64,000 bases of DNA from Argyresthia goedartella (GCA_949825045.1 OX463815.1:30867356-30931355), one strand, 5' to 3'. Shown: positions 21,861 to 34,093, numbered from the stretch's first letter. Notes: generated by a model from the letters alone, not told the origin. Numbers and translations: made by a program.

Positions 21861-21884
21861 TATGTTTTATTTGTATCTGAAGAA

Positions 21885-22180
21885 TCGTCTTCTTTTTCTT
21901 GTAGTGCCTCTCCACGACTGGAGGCTGGTGGTAAGCTCTCCATACACCTCTGTGTTCTTCGCCAAATCCATGAGCATGTTCTTCGCTGGCCACTCCCGAC
22001 CATTCCCTGATGTTGCGGAGTTACTCTATCTTGCCCATTACGATGGCCTGAAGAAGTCGGTATCGTTCGTGTCCAAGCACATGTCCCAAGTAACTTCTTT
22101 TCTTCTTCTTTATGGTCAAGGTGAGTTCTCGGGAGCATTTGGCGCCAGATTATCCTCAGCATACGTTTCGTATGAACAAA
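21885..22180 (-). pseudogene. RTE-like LINE C-terminal fragment
   Basis: The minus strand shows broken pieces related to the better-preserved fragment at 58347-58066. Both share the complement of GGTGAGTTCTCGGGAGCATT and ACATGTCCCAAGTAACTT. The reading frame is interrupted and only the RT-proximal C-terminus is left. Confidence 0.45.
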
Positions 22181-22273
22181 TATTGAGATCACGGAATGAT
22201 CATAGCAGATTAACCACGTTTTCGATTGTAGTGTAGAGTTCTGGGAAAATGCCCGGTGGGTACAGTAAGCCAA

Positions 22274-23701
22274 GGAATCATCTGTACAATTTCAAGTTCA
22301 AGTCAACAATATCAACTTAAATGTACCATAAAAAATGGCGAAACGGAATACTTATGAGAATTGTAGCGCTGAATAACATTCGTATGATTGTGTATATTAC
22401 GAATACTATACAATATACATCTGTGTCAATGATAAATACTGAAAAAAATTAACTTATAAAATGTTTGTCAGCACATTCTCCATTTGTTATTGATTGATAT
22501 CATATCTATATGTAAAACATAATTAAATTTAAATTGATTATTTAATTAACTCCAAATATTAATAATTTCATAAATATTAAGTCGAAGATGCAATTAATTT
22601 AATAAAAGAACAGGCAAAGATATCGCATTCCAATTTATAACATTCTTTTATTTAATTTTATCGATTTGCGATGCAAAATTTATTGATTTAATTGTACCTT
22701 AAAAACTACTAGGTATAAATATTTGATTCGTACTATTACAATGTATCAAAACTCAAGAATTCAATACTAGATTATAATAAAACTTAGGAAGAGATCGCTT
22801 GATGTCTATTTTTCAGGCCTTTTTCAGCTTAGTTCCTAAACTAAGCTAAAAAACCTAGATCTAGAATTACCAAACTGTACTATTTGACCGAAGCGAGCGA
22901 AAGGCTCCATTTCGACAAGATAGGAGGCCGATTTTGTTTTCGTCTGCCTCTATGTGTGTCTGTAAAAGGGTTTCATGAGCTGGTTCTAAAAATATACGAG
23001 ACCAATACCTTTCGGCCGCCTGTTTTCAAAAATCCAAGAAATATTTTAAAAACATACCTGCCAAGTTTGGACTCCTCGAAGTAGGAGACGGAGTAGTAAA
23101 GAGGATTTTAGAGGATTTACACAGACCATGAGAGTGTGAGAGTGAGTTAAATAGACTATAACTATTTTCGTGGAAAGTCAATAGTCATTGTATTTTAAAT
23201 CGCAAAATGTAGTTTACAAATTTATTGGCGCGGCTACTTTACTACTTGATTTTGATTGAATCTAAAATACTTACCTATAAATTGGTTCACAGTCCCCTCT
23301 GTTAGCGAGGTCTACTGCCCACAGGGCCAATAGTTGTATGTATTGTTGAGCATTCATAAGAAAATCTCGTGAGTAGATTATGTATGTATGATGTTACTTA
23401 AATACATGGCTTACGGTACTGTAACTTGGCCCGAGTGACTCGGGTGACAGGCATAGATATACAACCTGGCCCAGCTAATTTTTGCGATGGCTATACTGAT
23501 GCATATGTGCATTGAATATAGTTTATGTTGCCTAGATAGAAGATAGTTTTCGTCAAAGTATGTTGCACCTTTTGGGCTTTGTTTTCTAGTCAGTTACACT
23601 GCCATCATTCCATGTTATGTTTTTTTTTGTGAGTTATTGAAAGGGTCTACTTTTTGATCTTTTATGGCAATAGAAGTCATTCACACAATAGACGGCCTTC
23701 A
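22274..23701. other. Unassigned interval
   Basis: AT-rich, no gene recognised. About 22890-23250 resembles short interspersed repeat debris (GAAGCGAGCGAAAGGC), with no second full copy in the window. Confidence 0.3.
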
Positions 23702-23862
23702 CAAGTATCGCTAATTCTGTCGCTTACTTACCATACAAACCTATCGCAAACTGGCATCGATAGAATCTCGTAGTAGCAGCTTTCTCGTAGGCCTTGTACC
23801 ACGATAGCTAGCGATACCAGCTTGCGATAATTGTATGGTTGGTAAGCGAAAGAATTAGCGAT
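23702..23862. repeat. MITE with inverted ends
   Basis: Left GTATCGCTAATTCTGTCGCT, right the complement (AGCGAAAGAATTAGCGATAC); both arms continue with (A)CCATACAA and TATCGCAA. About 160 bp, no coding content. Confidence 0.65.
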
Positions 23863-23993
23863 ACATAAATTGGATTTTGGTGAAGGACCTCCTCTAGTGT
23901 GTGAATGTAATGACTCTATTGCTACGTTATTTAGGCAGATAGTATAGACATAGAGTATGGTATAGATCAATTTTTAGTGTACTGGGTGAAAAA

Positions 23994-24284
23994 GAGCTCC
24001 GTGGTCTAAGGGGTTTCACGCTTGCTTCTCATACAGGAGATGCAGGTTCGATTCCTGACCATGTACCAATGAGATAATTCATTTATCTTAAGTACATTAT
24101 ACGGACGTTCTAGCGGTGATCGAAAACATCGTGAGGAAACCTTCATTACTCCATAGCTGCGGCGATGGGCTAGCCCTCTGTCACGCAAAATGGAGTAGGT
24201 ATATTCAATACCTACTGGCTCAAAGTGGGCACAATTGTGCCTCTCCCACCACGTATGGGAAAAGGCGTGACGCTATGTTATGTT
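23994..24284 (+). repeat. SINE-1, full length
   Basis: The best-preserved copy. The head CTCCGTGGTCTAAGGGGTTT has box B GGTTCGATTCC. A linker with ATGAGATAATTCATTTATCT follows, then CCATAGCTGCGGCGATGGGC, AAGTGGGCACAATTGTGCC and GGCGTGACGCTATGTTATG. About 290 bp. Used as the reference for the family in this report. Confidence 0.8.
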
Positions 24285-24496
24285 GTGTTCAGTGTACTGT
24301 ACAAAACTTGTGTTGTGGTGGAGTGGACTGGACTGTACTAAAGTAGGTAGGTTGATGCCCGAAGACGTAAACGCGGGAATGCATCGGTCGGCGTCGGCGC
24401 ATGAGTGGCTTCCATAATGAAAATGGTGGGACTTTCCGCTCTGATCTCTATACAAGTCAGTCAGATTTATGGTAAAGATAAGAAGAAACTGACGCT

Positions 24497-24720
24497 GAAA
24501 GTGGCCGAGTCGGCAGTGACCCTGCCTACGAAGCCAAGGGTCCCGGGTTCGAGTCCCGGTGGGGGCAAATATTTGTTTGAAGAGAACGGATGTTTGTACC
24601 CTAGTCATGGTAGTTTATCTATCTAAATATAATATTTATCTATATAAGTATGTGTATCGTTGTCTAGTACCCAAGATACAGGGAATCCCAGTTTGGGGCT
24701 AGATCAATGTGTGTAAATAG
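24497..24720 (+). repeat. SINE-3, full length
   Basis: The tRNA-like head (GTGGCCGAGTCGGCAGTGAC, box B GGGTTCGAGTCCC) is followed by AATATTTGTT and a tail with TGTATCGTTGTCTAGTACCC and GTTTGGGGCTAGATCAATG. A reverse copy lies at 25532-25755. The 3' end is followed by a TTA microsatellite. Confidence 0.8.
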
Positions 24721-24728
24721 GTACAAGG

Positions 24729-24745
24729 TATTATTATTATTATTA
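24729..24745 (+). repeat. TTA microsatellite
   Basis: About five to six TAT/TTA units directly after the SINE-3 tail, plausibly its 3' simple repeat. Confidence 0.7.
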
Positions 24746-25344
24746 AGATCAAAATGATTCTATGAACGGTCGAATTATGACCAAGATAATAGTGAAGTGC
24801 CTACACGGAAACGGAATATTCATATGGGTTATTCATCAACAACAAACAACATTGTCAACGAAAAATGGCTGAGTCAGTTTTTCAACTAATCTAAGAGTGA
24901 TGATAACAATTACATATGTGAGAGGAATAAGAGGATATTTCCATAGTCCCACCCACCCATACCTGCAGGCCAGGAAGGCAAGACAAACAATAGTCGCACC
25001 AAAAGAGCACCAAAACGGATGCACCCAAAAAGAGCTGTGCAAATGCACCTCGCAACGGTCACGGCTCCGCGCCATGTTAACCGTTACCATACAACCAATC
25101 TGCACGCACTTCCATACAAATGCAAGCCATACAACATCGCAATAAAGTTCACTTCAGCAGAAAGGTAATAGTGGCGGTAGAAAGCCGGGTGAAGAAATAT
25201 CAGAAAGATTATCACTGGATCCGTCATCACTTCGCTTACCCCTCTGTCTGAGTACAGGATGTTATATCATTCTGTTGTATGAATGCGTAAAAGTATCATA
25301 ATTTTGTCCAGAATACGCTATTTGACTGCTGGTCAAAATATATA

Positions 25345-25475
25345 CTTTTTAGGAACCGTCAAGACGGTAATTTTTTCCACGAGTACTATGAAATAATAGT
25401 AATACTATGAAAAAATTCTGATATTGTCAAACGTTTTTATTGAAGTAGGTTCAGCAGTATTGCCCTACATTGTCA
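25345..25475 (+). repeat. Rep-L copy 2
   Basis: Shares TTTTTAGGAACCGTCAAGAC, GGTAATTTTT and TTCTGATATTGTCAAA with 2553-2780, but the internal hairpin has diverged. Confidence 0.45.
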
Positions 25476-25531
25476 AATATTTCCCAGAATTGTAATGTGC
25501 ATTTAATACGTAATAATACCTCGGACACCAT

Positions 25532-25755
25532 TTACACATATTGATCTAGCCCCAAACTAGGATTCGCTATCTTGGGTACTAGACAACGATACACATACGT
25601 ATATAGATAAATATTATACTTAGATAGATAAACAACCATGACTATGGTACAAACATCCGTTCTCATCAAACAAATATTTGCCCCCACCGGGACTCGAACC
25701 CGGGACCCTTGGTTTCGTAGGCAGGGTCACTGCCGACTCGGCCATTTGGGTCGTC
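25532..25755 (-). repeat. SINE-3, full length
   Basis: Reverse complement of the copy at 24497-24720 (head at right: GGGACTCGAACCCGGGACCC), about 0.8 kb away, so the pair forms a widely spaced inverted repeat. Confidence 0.8.
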
Positions 25756-25855
25756 ATTGTTGCGATAGTGGGCTATGGCATGTTAATTCGGCGATAGGGG
25801 CGCTGGTGAAGCGTGGGGTCTCCCAATACAGAACGAACTGACATACAAATCATTT

Positions 25856-27139
25856 TAATACTTTAGGACTTTACCCACCAATGGAACCCGCGGTAAATCA
25901 GTAGCCCTCAATGAGGGCCCTTCATAAGTTTGCATCCGTAGTTGTGTTTCTTTGTAGGTGTCAACCCCATCCCCCGCGACCATTGATAGACTTGTGTAAG
26001 AATTTTAGTTCGTAAGACGGTTCCATTGGCACTTGTTCTGATAAAGAAATAGAATACTCATTGGTCAAGTATCCCGTGGATTGTTGATTTATCGATCGAT
26101 TTGATTGAAATCGATTTCCGGCGGTGCGTTCGTTTGCTGATCGTTGTTGATTGAAATCGATACCGTCAAGAATTAAGACCCGTGTTTTCATTACTAGCGA
26201 CTATGACCTTAAACGTGATGTTTGTAGAAATCAAACATAATATAGGCATCTAATTAATTAAGGCGATACAAAAAAAATATAGTTAAAAGGAATACGAACG
26301 TGAACAAAAATGACAGCATTAATTACTTCCACACAAGAAAGAAAAGATAGCGCTAACAATGCGCTCGACTCAAACTAAAACCACATAGCAAACCGCATAA
26401 AAATTGTTTAAAAATAAACCACGCTATTTTGTTAAAAAGATTTTCAAGGAGAGTTTACGAATACATGACATCCACATTTTGAATGCAGTTCCGCAATGAA
26501 ATTAGTTAGGATTTCAGAATTACAGGAAAAAAATAAAAATTAGAGATGTTTTCGTAATTAAATTCTATCGAAGAAAATTTTCATCCAATCGGATTTTATT
26601 TCAGTGAGAATCTTATTCAAATACTCCATAAACCTTAACCCAAAAATAAAATCTTTAGATGACTTTATATTGGAGTAAATGAATCCAAAAAAAATCACCA
26701 TTTTTCTTTCGTATCACCTTAAGTTAGATGAGAAAAGGATTACGGATGTTTCATTTTCGATTCTACATTATATTGAGGCGACAGAATAAAAAGTGATGTA
26801 TGTATCATGGGCACAGCGCGATTTGGATGGACTGGTCTAATACAAATACGGTGCAAATGCAAATTTATACTTGGAGAAGGGTCAATGTAATAGCATAGAG
26901 TATTATTAGTCTGTGGTAATAGTTAATATTTAACATCTGTATGTCGAAGTGCTTGCAACAGCCTTAAAACATTGATTAAAATGAAGGAATCTATACGGAC
27001 TTTCACCTTCAAACCTCTGTGGATTGAACGAAGTCATATTGCATTCAATTATATTGAATATATTTTTAAATTTGCGATGTTGAATTTGATGAAGTGTCAA
27101 ATATTACCTATTTAAATGACCCTACTTTAGTTCTGACTT
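25856..27139. other. Unassigned AT-rich interval
   Basis: No gene recognised. At 26080-26165 the motif GATTGAAATCGAT occurs twice. The remainder is AT-rich and looks single-copy within the window. Confidence 0.35.
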
Positions 27140-27407
27140 AACATAACATAGTGTCACGCTTTTTCCCATAAGGGGTGGCGGAGGCACAACTGTGCCCACT
27201 TTTAGCCAGTTACTCAATACATTGACAGGGGCTAGCCCATCGCCGCAGTTACGGAGATTAAAGGATTCCTCACGATATTTTCTATCACCGTTAGAACGTC
27301 CATATAATGTATCTAAGATACATTTCTTATCTCATGGTCAGCACCGGGATTCGAACCTGCACCGCCTGCGTGAGAGTTAAGCGTGAAACCCACTAGACCA
27401 CGGGCCT
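27140..27407 (-). repeat. SINE-1, near full length
   Basis: Reverse orientation. The 3' end is at left (AACATAACATAGTGTCACGC) and the tRNA-like head at right (GGGATTCGAACCTGCA to CCACTAGACCACGGGC). Confidence 0.75.
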
Positions 27408-28632
27408 GTTAGTTCCCCAGTCGCCCCAGTACCTAGTCTAGTACCAAACAAAATCAACTTGAGAAGTAAGTTGCTCGCCCTTCTATGCAATCTTCCGAGC
27501 ACCATTTGACAACCGAGATACAGTGTTTTCACTAGTTCGATTGTCACTGATTCCTCCTATTTTATGATATATGTTCCTAATTAAGTATGTCTCCTTATTT
27601 TTGTAAGTAAAACCTGAGTAAACCATGCTGTCTGTCAATATACAATTTCAATTTGAAATCAGTATTCCTGTAAATAGATTATGATTGTTTTCCGTTCTAC
27701 GTACCATCTAGATTAACCAAATTTTGACTGCTACTTAAATGGCATGTTATGGCAGATGATTAGAACTCGCATGACACGGCAGGTGCACACACGTTTTTAA
27801 GTAGCCGTTATATATGGAGTAGCTGCAAATAAACCCATTACACACAATAATAACATATGCTTTGTAAGAAACTACTACACATAATTATTAAATCGCCTTT
27901 TAGTTATTCTGGGACTACAATACATTATAATGAATAAATGAGCGTAAGAAACTGATGGCACACCTGGGGTGTTACCTACCACAACTGATGCCAATTCAAA
28001 GCCTGGACTGATTAGCAAAATTACCATGATGGTCTCAAACAAGTCTTGGAGTTTGGTAATTAAGGCCACTGCGGATTGGAATATAGATGGTTACTATGGT
28101 GATGTTAATATTTTAAACCTAATCCGAATCGCTAAAAGGTAACCCCCAGGACTTTTAAACTTTTAATAACCACGGAATTTTTGAGCAGGCAGGCAGGCAC
28201 GACTTGGACCTCTACTACATTACCGCCTTGCCAAAAAAGTAACGAACATTTGCTGTCCATATAGTTCATTTGTAGATCTTGTAAATATAATTAGTCGTGG
28301 TAACTAAGATGAGTACAGGACTATTGTAATTATAAAATATATAAAATATAAATTGGGAAATCATTCAAAATTTTTTTTTAGTCGGAACGATTTAAATAAA
28401 AGTGTTGAAACACTTCTAGACTTACAAAGTAGGACGAATTGCAAATTTATTCCATGTAATTTTCCATATGCCTGTAATTTGATCGAACAACAAAACAATG
28501 TGTGCATAGAATAAATATTCATTTATTTAATTTAACATGTCATTACAGCGATGTTATATTATATTTAGACATGAATCTTTAGATGCCCGTGAGCGTTTAC
28601 GGTGCGTTAAGCATCAAGTCACCAAATCTAAC
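27408..28632. other. Unassigned interval
   Basis: No gene recognised between SINE-1 and the Tc1 element. Confidence 0.3.
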
Positions 28633-28634
28633 TA

Positions 28635-28761
28635 CACTGGTCAGCAAATAAACCGAGCCACCCGCTACCTAGGAACTCTGATTCGATTTTCTCAAAAAGT
28701 ATAAAACTTACAACTATCAAAGTTATACCTACAAAAAGTGCGTTTCATGGTGATTAAAATG
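28635..28761 (+). repeat. Tc1 left terminal inverted repeat
   Basis: Begins CACTGGTCAGCAAATAAAC and ends GTGATTAAAATG. It matches the reverse complement of 30155-30281 throughout, with a few substitutions. Confidence 0.85.
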
Positions 28762-28969
28762 ACTACAAATAAATTCGAAAGTACCGTCAACTCACATTGT
28801 AATCAAGCAACAAACACAATGCTAACGATTTGCTCTGTTTTCACCAGAGTTTGAAATTAGCGTTCTTTTTCTCTACAATGAGGGTAGTCGGATATTTCTT
28901 ATCATTTCTTTAGTTTTTGCCCATCGTTTGCTCAGACGCGTGTGTTTTTGCTACTTTTTTCGATTAATA

Positions 28970-30001
28970 ATGGATACAACACCTCAGGAAGCAGCTCAAG
29001 CTGTAGCATTACTTCAAGCAGGCATTGCGCAACGTGAAGTCGCTCGAAGGCTTCGAATCAGCAGATCTTCGGTGCAACGAGTTTACAGACGATACCTAGA
29101 GACTGGAGCATTCGATCGCCGTCCAGGTACGGGCAGACCTAGGGCTACATCAGCAGCAGATGATCGTTATATCCACCTTACTGTTCTGCGAAATCGCCAC
29201 CTCAACGCAATTCAAGTCCAACAAAGTCTGCGTGACGAACGCCAAGTGGTCATAAGTTCAGATACCGTCAGAAGGAGACTTGCTGAACGGAACCTGACCC
29301 CAAAAAGAGCTGCAACAGGCCCAGCATTAACGGTAGCACACCGTCGAGCACGACTTGAATTTGCTCGAGAGCATAGGGATTGGACATTAGAGCAGTGGAG
29401 TAATGTACTCTTCACTGATGAGACCAGGGTGAGTCTACATGGAAGTGATCGACGTCAGAGAGTATATCGTCGCCCTGGAGAACGTTATTCTCAGTGTTGC
29501 ATCGAGGAAACTGTTGCTTATGGAGGAGGATCTGTAATGGTCTGGGGCGGCATCTCGTTAACAGCACATAGGGCGTTAGTTTTCATCGAACCGACGGGCC
29601 GTACACGTGGACTGACTTCTCATCGCTACATTACTGAAATCCTCGCAGACCATGTGGTACCTTACGCAGGATATATCGGACAGGATATGCAATTGATGCA
29701 TGATAATGCACGGCCTCATGTTGCTCATGTGGTGACCCAGTATCTACGCGACGTCAGCATTCGTACGATGGACTGGCCAGCTCGAAGCCCGGACTTGAAT
29801 CCGATAGAACACTTATGGGATGAGCTGAAACGTCGGGTTCGAGCCCGGGTACCTGCTCCACAAAGGCTTCCAGAGTTGCGAATCGCAATTGAAGAGGAGT
29901 GGAATACAATTCCTCAAGATTTTATCGTCAGGCTCGTAAGGTCGATGAATACAAGGATGCTGGCAGTTATCCGAGCAAGGGGAGGGAATACGGAATATTG
30001 A
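28970..30001 (+). CDS. Tc1-family DD34E transposase
   Basis: 343 codons from ATG 28970 to TGA 30001. The frame is open further upstream, but this is the first ATG and gives the usual family length of about 340. The N-terminal half is a paired HTH DNA-binding region (REVARRLRISRSSVQRVYRR, residues 22-41) with the AT-hook-like GTGRPRAT linker at 53-60. The catalytic core has FTDE with D150, HDNARPH with D245 and DLNPIEHLW with E280. The 34-residue spacing between the last two gives the DD34E signature. VMVWGGIS (189-196) is also typical. The enzyme would cut and paste the element at TA sites in the nucleus. No stop or frameshift interrupts it, so it may still be functional; expression is unknown. 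It lies alone between the two inverted repeats. Confidence 0.9.
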   Translation: MDTTPQEAAQAVALLQAGIAQREVARRLRISRSSVQRVYRRYLETGAFDRRPGTGRPRATSAADDRYIHLTVLRNRHLNAIQVQQSLRDERQVVISSDTVRRRLAERNLTPKRAATGPALTVAHRRARLEFAREHRDWTLEQWSNVLFTDETRVSLHGSDRRQRVYRRPGERYSQCCIEETVAYGGGSVMVWGGISLTAHRALVFIEPTGRTRGLTSHRYITEILADHVVPYAGYIGQDMQLMHDNARPHVAHVVTQYLRDVSIRTMDWPARSPDLNPIEHLWDELKRRVRARVPAPQRLPELRIAIEEEWNTIPQDFIVRLVRSMNTRMLAVIRARGGNTEY

Positions 30002-30154
30002 TCAAAAACGTTTTTTTGATTTTATCTTTGTTTTTGGCTTAAATTTTTTTTTCACTTTATCATTACTAACGATTGTCACGACTGGAAAACGACTCTTCTT
30101 TGTAAAATCCTGAATAAACACTGAAATATTGATTAAACCCAATGAGTTTCCTTT

Positions 30155-30281
30155 CATTTTAATCACCATGAAACGCACTTTCTGTAGGTACAACTTTGAT
30201 AATTGTAGGTTTTTTAGTTTTTGAGAAAATCGAATTAGAGTGCCTAGGTAGCGGGTGGCTCGGTTTATTTGCTGTCCAGTG
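30155..30281 (-). repeat. Tc1 right terminal inverted repeat
   Basis: Complement of the left repeat, ending at the TA target duplication at 30282-30283. Confidence 0.85.
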
Positions 30282-30283
30282 TA

Positions 30284-31253
30284 TTTCACGTCCATCTCAA
30301 GACCCGGCCTTGCACCTGTTGTGATTTTTTATTCATGGCAAATGGTCATCTGTGAGATGTCACGGAAACTTTTATGGGCCATCTGTAAGAGACATCCAAA
30401 AATACCACTATAAGCTGGTTTAGGGCGATTTGAGTTCAGGGGAGATTTACATATCAAGCTATGGTGTTACTAGAAAAAATATTGAACACAGTTTAATCTC
30501 AAAACTAACGTCGAATCCCATATAATGTTGTCTTTAAACAATTGTTGAACAGGACTTTATATTTTTGTAGTAATACCCCGCCTTTGCTCCCGCTTGGTGC
30601 AAAGAGGCAAAGAGTTTCATTCATCGGAGGTTAGATTCAAAAACACGTCACGTGATCTTTCAAATACACTTGACACTGGCAAAATTAACCTCAAATGAGG
30701 TTAACACGCCTTGAATTAAATAGAATTTGACAACTTTGACAGAAAGACTGCCTCCAACTACACCTGCGCCATCTGCAATTAGCTTTTGAGATTAGGTGCC
30801 TACAACTAATCTTGTCTAATCTTCTACAACTAGTTTAGTTGAACAACATAAAACTCTTTTCTATTTATTTACTGATACTGCCGGGAACAACAGCTCAATA
30901 TCATGTGTCAATATGTGGTATCGGAAAAGCAATCATTTAGGTACCTGTGGCCATATTATGTAATTCTGACATTTAGGAATTCCAATCGCTTTTGAGTAAT
31001 TGACCAATCAGAACATGGCGTAAACAAGCAAAGTCGCAATAAAAGACAGCTCATGTCAAATAATCGTGTGTACAATTTTCAAAAACCAGTTGAAAATCAC
31101 TAGATCTCAGGACTACAGTACCATAACTATAAGTCATCTCACGACGTGTATAAAGTTTTAGATTACTTACTTCGATTTGGAGTTTTCAAAATTATTCAGA
31201 AAGATGTCCCTAATGAATGACTCCTTAAAATCTGTCTAGTAGACAGACAGACA
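30284..31253. other. Mostly unassigned interval
   Basis: No gene. About 30475-30575 shares AACGTCGAATCC(C/T)ATA and TTGTTGAACAGGA with 50165-50255, and 31000-31075 shares a block with 11470-11555; both are old repeats. Confidence 0.35.
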
Positions 31254-31307
31254 GATGCAACAGAACTCACGTAGTCAGTAGTCTGACTACGTGAGTTCTG
31301 TTGCATC
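31254..31307. repeat. Perfect 25-bp inverted repeat, 4-base loop
   Basis: Arms 31254-31278 and 31283-31307 are exact reverse complements (GATGCAACAGAACTCACGTA and five more bases) around TAGT. Transcribed, this would form a 54-nt hairpin. No element ends or target duplication are obvious. Confidence 0.9.
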
Positions 31308-34042
31308 CCGTATAAGTATATATTCCAACATGTCGGCATGAGTGGCAAGTTTCTTGCACGAGTAATGATCATCTCAAAAACTGGTAAGATCTCGATGTGC
31401 ACACAACGGAAATGATGATTGAGCAGGTGTAACGACCAATTGTTGGCAGAAACTCGAACTTGCTCTAAAAAACTTATTTTTTATCCAAAGAGGTCGGTAA
31501 TTCTCATTCTTCTGCAGAATCGTGAAGGTAACCGGTTATGTATGATGCATGCTGATCCTTTGCAAGAATGTAGATTGTTGATGTATGTGTTTTACACTTT
31601 TTTGCTGGGTCTGATAGGGCTTCTGAGCTGACGCAGCTGTGACAAGACTTATGACGAATGCACAGAGTGCTACTCAAATAAAGTGCCGATTAAACGTTTG
31701 GATCGAATTTCGGGAATACCCTCACTTTAGTCCTCGATGTTTTGAAGTTAATTCTTAAGAAAAACCGCCTGTTTCCTGATTTGACTGCAGTAGTTTCAAC
31801 TTTTATCTTATTCCCAGGCTGTAGGCTGTAAAACACACCGTGGTCCATACTTAATTGATGATTTAACACAGTGAACCATGAACCTCGACTGTGTGTCGGA
31901 TTGTTGAGATAACTGAGTTAAATTGCTTTAAGAGGTCAGAGAGTTCAATTAAGACTATGTCGAAAAGTTTTATGTTATGGTCGAGCTGATGAAAATAGCT
32001 GATGTGTTATTGAAATCCTAATCGAACAAAAAAGCCTGTGAACGAAACGGATAGCGCTTGAAAGTGCAACAAGGTTTGATCAAGAAGTTAGAATTCAGAT
32101 ATCATTGACTAGTCTAGTCTTTATCCATATCTGATAATGATGTAACATACTCGAATTTGTAAGAACATTGTTTAGAGAGTACCACTATTTCCAGCGTAAT
32201 TTATTACGTCTATATGTGATGGTGTATGCCTACTGAGAGCATACATGGACCTATTTTCAACTGTCAACATAGAGTTTAGATAATTTAATATCGTATTCGA
32301 AACATAACATAACTTATTCTATGACGGCACACACGCAGTGAAGAGAAATCTATACATTAATTAAACCAGTCAGTGAAAAGAAGAAATACTATCACTGCAC
32401 TGTCAGAGGAGCCATTAAATGGGGAGTCACGATTTTGTGTAACGCCGCTAACGCATAGAAAACCGGTCTGGCTTAGGTCGACAGTCTTTTGAAAGATTCG
32501 ATATGCGTATCGATTAAGGGGTGCTGAGGAAAGCACTACGGAGAGATAATCAAGACTTTGAGTTCGTTTCAACAAGAGGAGATGAAAGAAATGTTCGTTC
32601 TAATGTAGTTTTTTGAGGTTATCACGCAAATATCTAACGAAAGTTAGCATGCGGCGCAACACACCTCGGCTGTTAAAACATTTGAAAAGACGATGGGGCC
32701 AATAATGCTGATGATGATGATGATGTTCTAGATGTTATTGATAATGATGAGGGTGCGGTGAACAACAGAGGTCTTAGGTTCGTCATCAGAAGACAGACAA
32801 CCTTGTACCCTTGGCTAAAGACTTACCTTAGAAATACTTAAGATTGTTGCCTATAGTAGTGAAGTGAGATGAAGTTACCTTCCTAAGAGGAATCGTTCAC
32901 TGGTTTTGAGTTATGATTTTTCATTGCCTGCATAACAAGGCAAAGAATATTGAATAGTTACGAGGGAACACAGGAACAGACATACTTATATACATACAGG
33001 TCAAATACACAACACTACTTGGTTTTGCTGCGCTGCGATCGGGTAATAATAATATCTACCATTCAATTCAACCAAATAGACTGGCATTTTGGTTTTATAG
33101 TATACGCCAAGCGGGTCTTCTTGTTGCTGCGTCCTAAGCGGGTAGATAGAGGAAGCTCAGGTCTGTACCCACCACCCATAAGCCAGTGTTTCAACAATTA
33201 TTTACGCAAGAATGGCCAGCCCGTCGCTGCTCTTCTGATTTATATTAAGCACATCGTATTACCCAATCCTACTTTAGACTAGATTATTTATTAACTGGCG
33301 GAACTATCTACAAATCGATCTGCACTCCCAAAAGGACCACATCGGTGGTCTGCTCGAGTGATTCTTCCGAAAGATAGTCATCGATACTTTCACAGCCACA
33401 GTGATGTTCCGCAGTTCTCGATCGAACGTTGTCCTACAACGAGGTCGGTAAGGCAACTTTAAACTCAGCAATGCTGTAGTGTGACCTCTCCCGATTTAGC
33501 CGCACCGGAAAGGCATGGTGATAAAAATTCACATGGCTTTCCGGTATTAACTGCAGAAAGAGAGAATGTTATTGTCCTGTCATACTGCAAACTACCGTTG
33601 AACTATAGCCGTAAAATTATGACTGTGCTCTTGAACTTGCAGAGACAGTTCACAATGCCGTTTAAATTTGTAAACAACCTCTGGTTGGTGTTCTCTCTAT
33701 CTGTGCTAGAGGCACTGTACGACAGTCAGTATCTGTATTATGTTTTATCTTTATTGAACACCTATGATTTATACTAAAACCAAACAACCATAACAGTACT
33801 CTCCATTTTTCGACAGCCACTCAAGCTTTGGTTCCCGAGCAACCGAGACGAAACAATCTCATGGGAACCCATTCAAATTACCATTGGAAGCCCATAAGAT
33901 AAACCTGAATCCCCCAGAGCTATGTAAATTAGTCACAATAAGTACAGTTATTACAATTATATGACGGGGCGTTTAGTTTTCCACTGTAATGCTATTAGGA
34001 TAGCGGCTATAGATGTTGCAACAAAAACTTGCGTTTGGTTAT
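31308..34042. other. Unassigned interval
   Basis: No recognised exon or repeat family apart from a (GAT)n run at 32705-32725. Frames of 110 codons at 32950-33282 and 98 codons at 33481-33777 have no recognisable domains or splice sites and are not called. Confidence 0.3.
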
Positions 34043-34093
34043 TAACTACAGAGGTGTCTCATTGCGTTACGCAATGAGACACCTCTGTAGTTA
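34043..34093. repeat. Perfect 25-bp palindrome, 1-base centre
   Basis: Arms 34043-34067 and 34069-34093 are exact complements (TAACTACAGAGGTGTCTCAT and five more) around one T. It is nearly seamless, so it could extrude a cruciform or form a hairpin RNA. Confidence 0.9.

Larger units (their letters stand above)
28635..30281 (+). mobile_element. Tc1-family DNA transposon, apparently intact
   Basis: A 1647-bp element flanked by TA on both sides (28633-28634 and 30282-30283), with outer ends CACTGG(T/A)CAGCAAATAAAC. Inverted repeats of about 127 bp (28635-28761 and 30155-30281) differ at only a handful of positions, and one long uninterrupted transposase frame lies between them. TA target duplication, DD34E transposase and long inverted repeats all agree. 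The good condition of both ends and gene suggests a fairly recent insertion. Confidence 0.9.

Noticed and set aside
21862..22236. 124-codon plus-strand gene
   Set aside because: It lies antisense to an RTE-like LINE fragment and matches no protein pattern.
24497..24575. tRNA gene (good box A and B)
   Set aside because: The acceptor stem does not pair and the sequence continues into a tail shared with other loci; it is a SINE head. The same applies to 1275-1342, 25680-25755, 37540-37603 and 55934-56010.
28928..28969. Longer N-terminus for the Tc1 transposase
   Set aside because: The upstream open stretch starts at a TTG, not an ATG, and the family length fits ATG 28970.
32950..33282. 110-codon plus-strand gene
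   Set aside because: No domain, no splice or promoter context, and amino-acid composition as expected from random AT-rich DNA.
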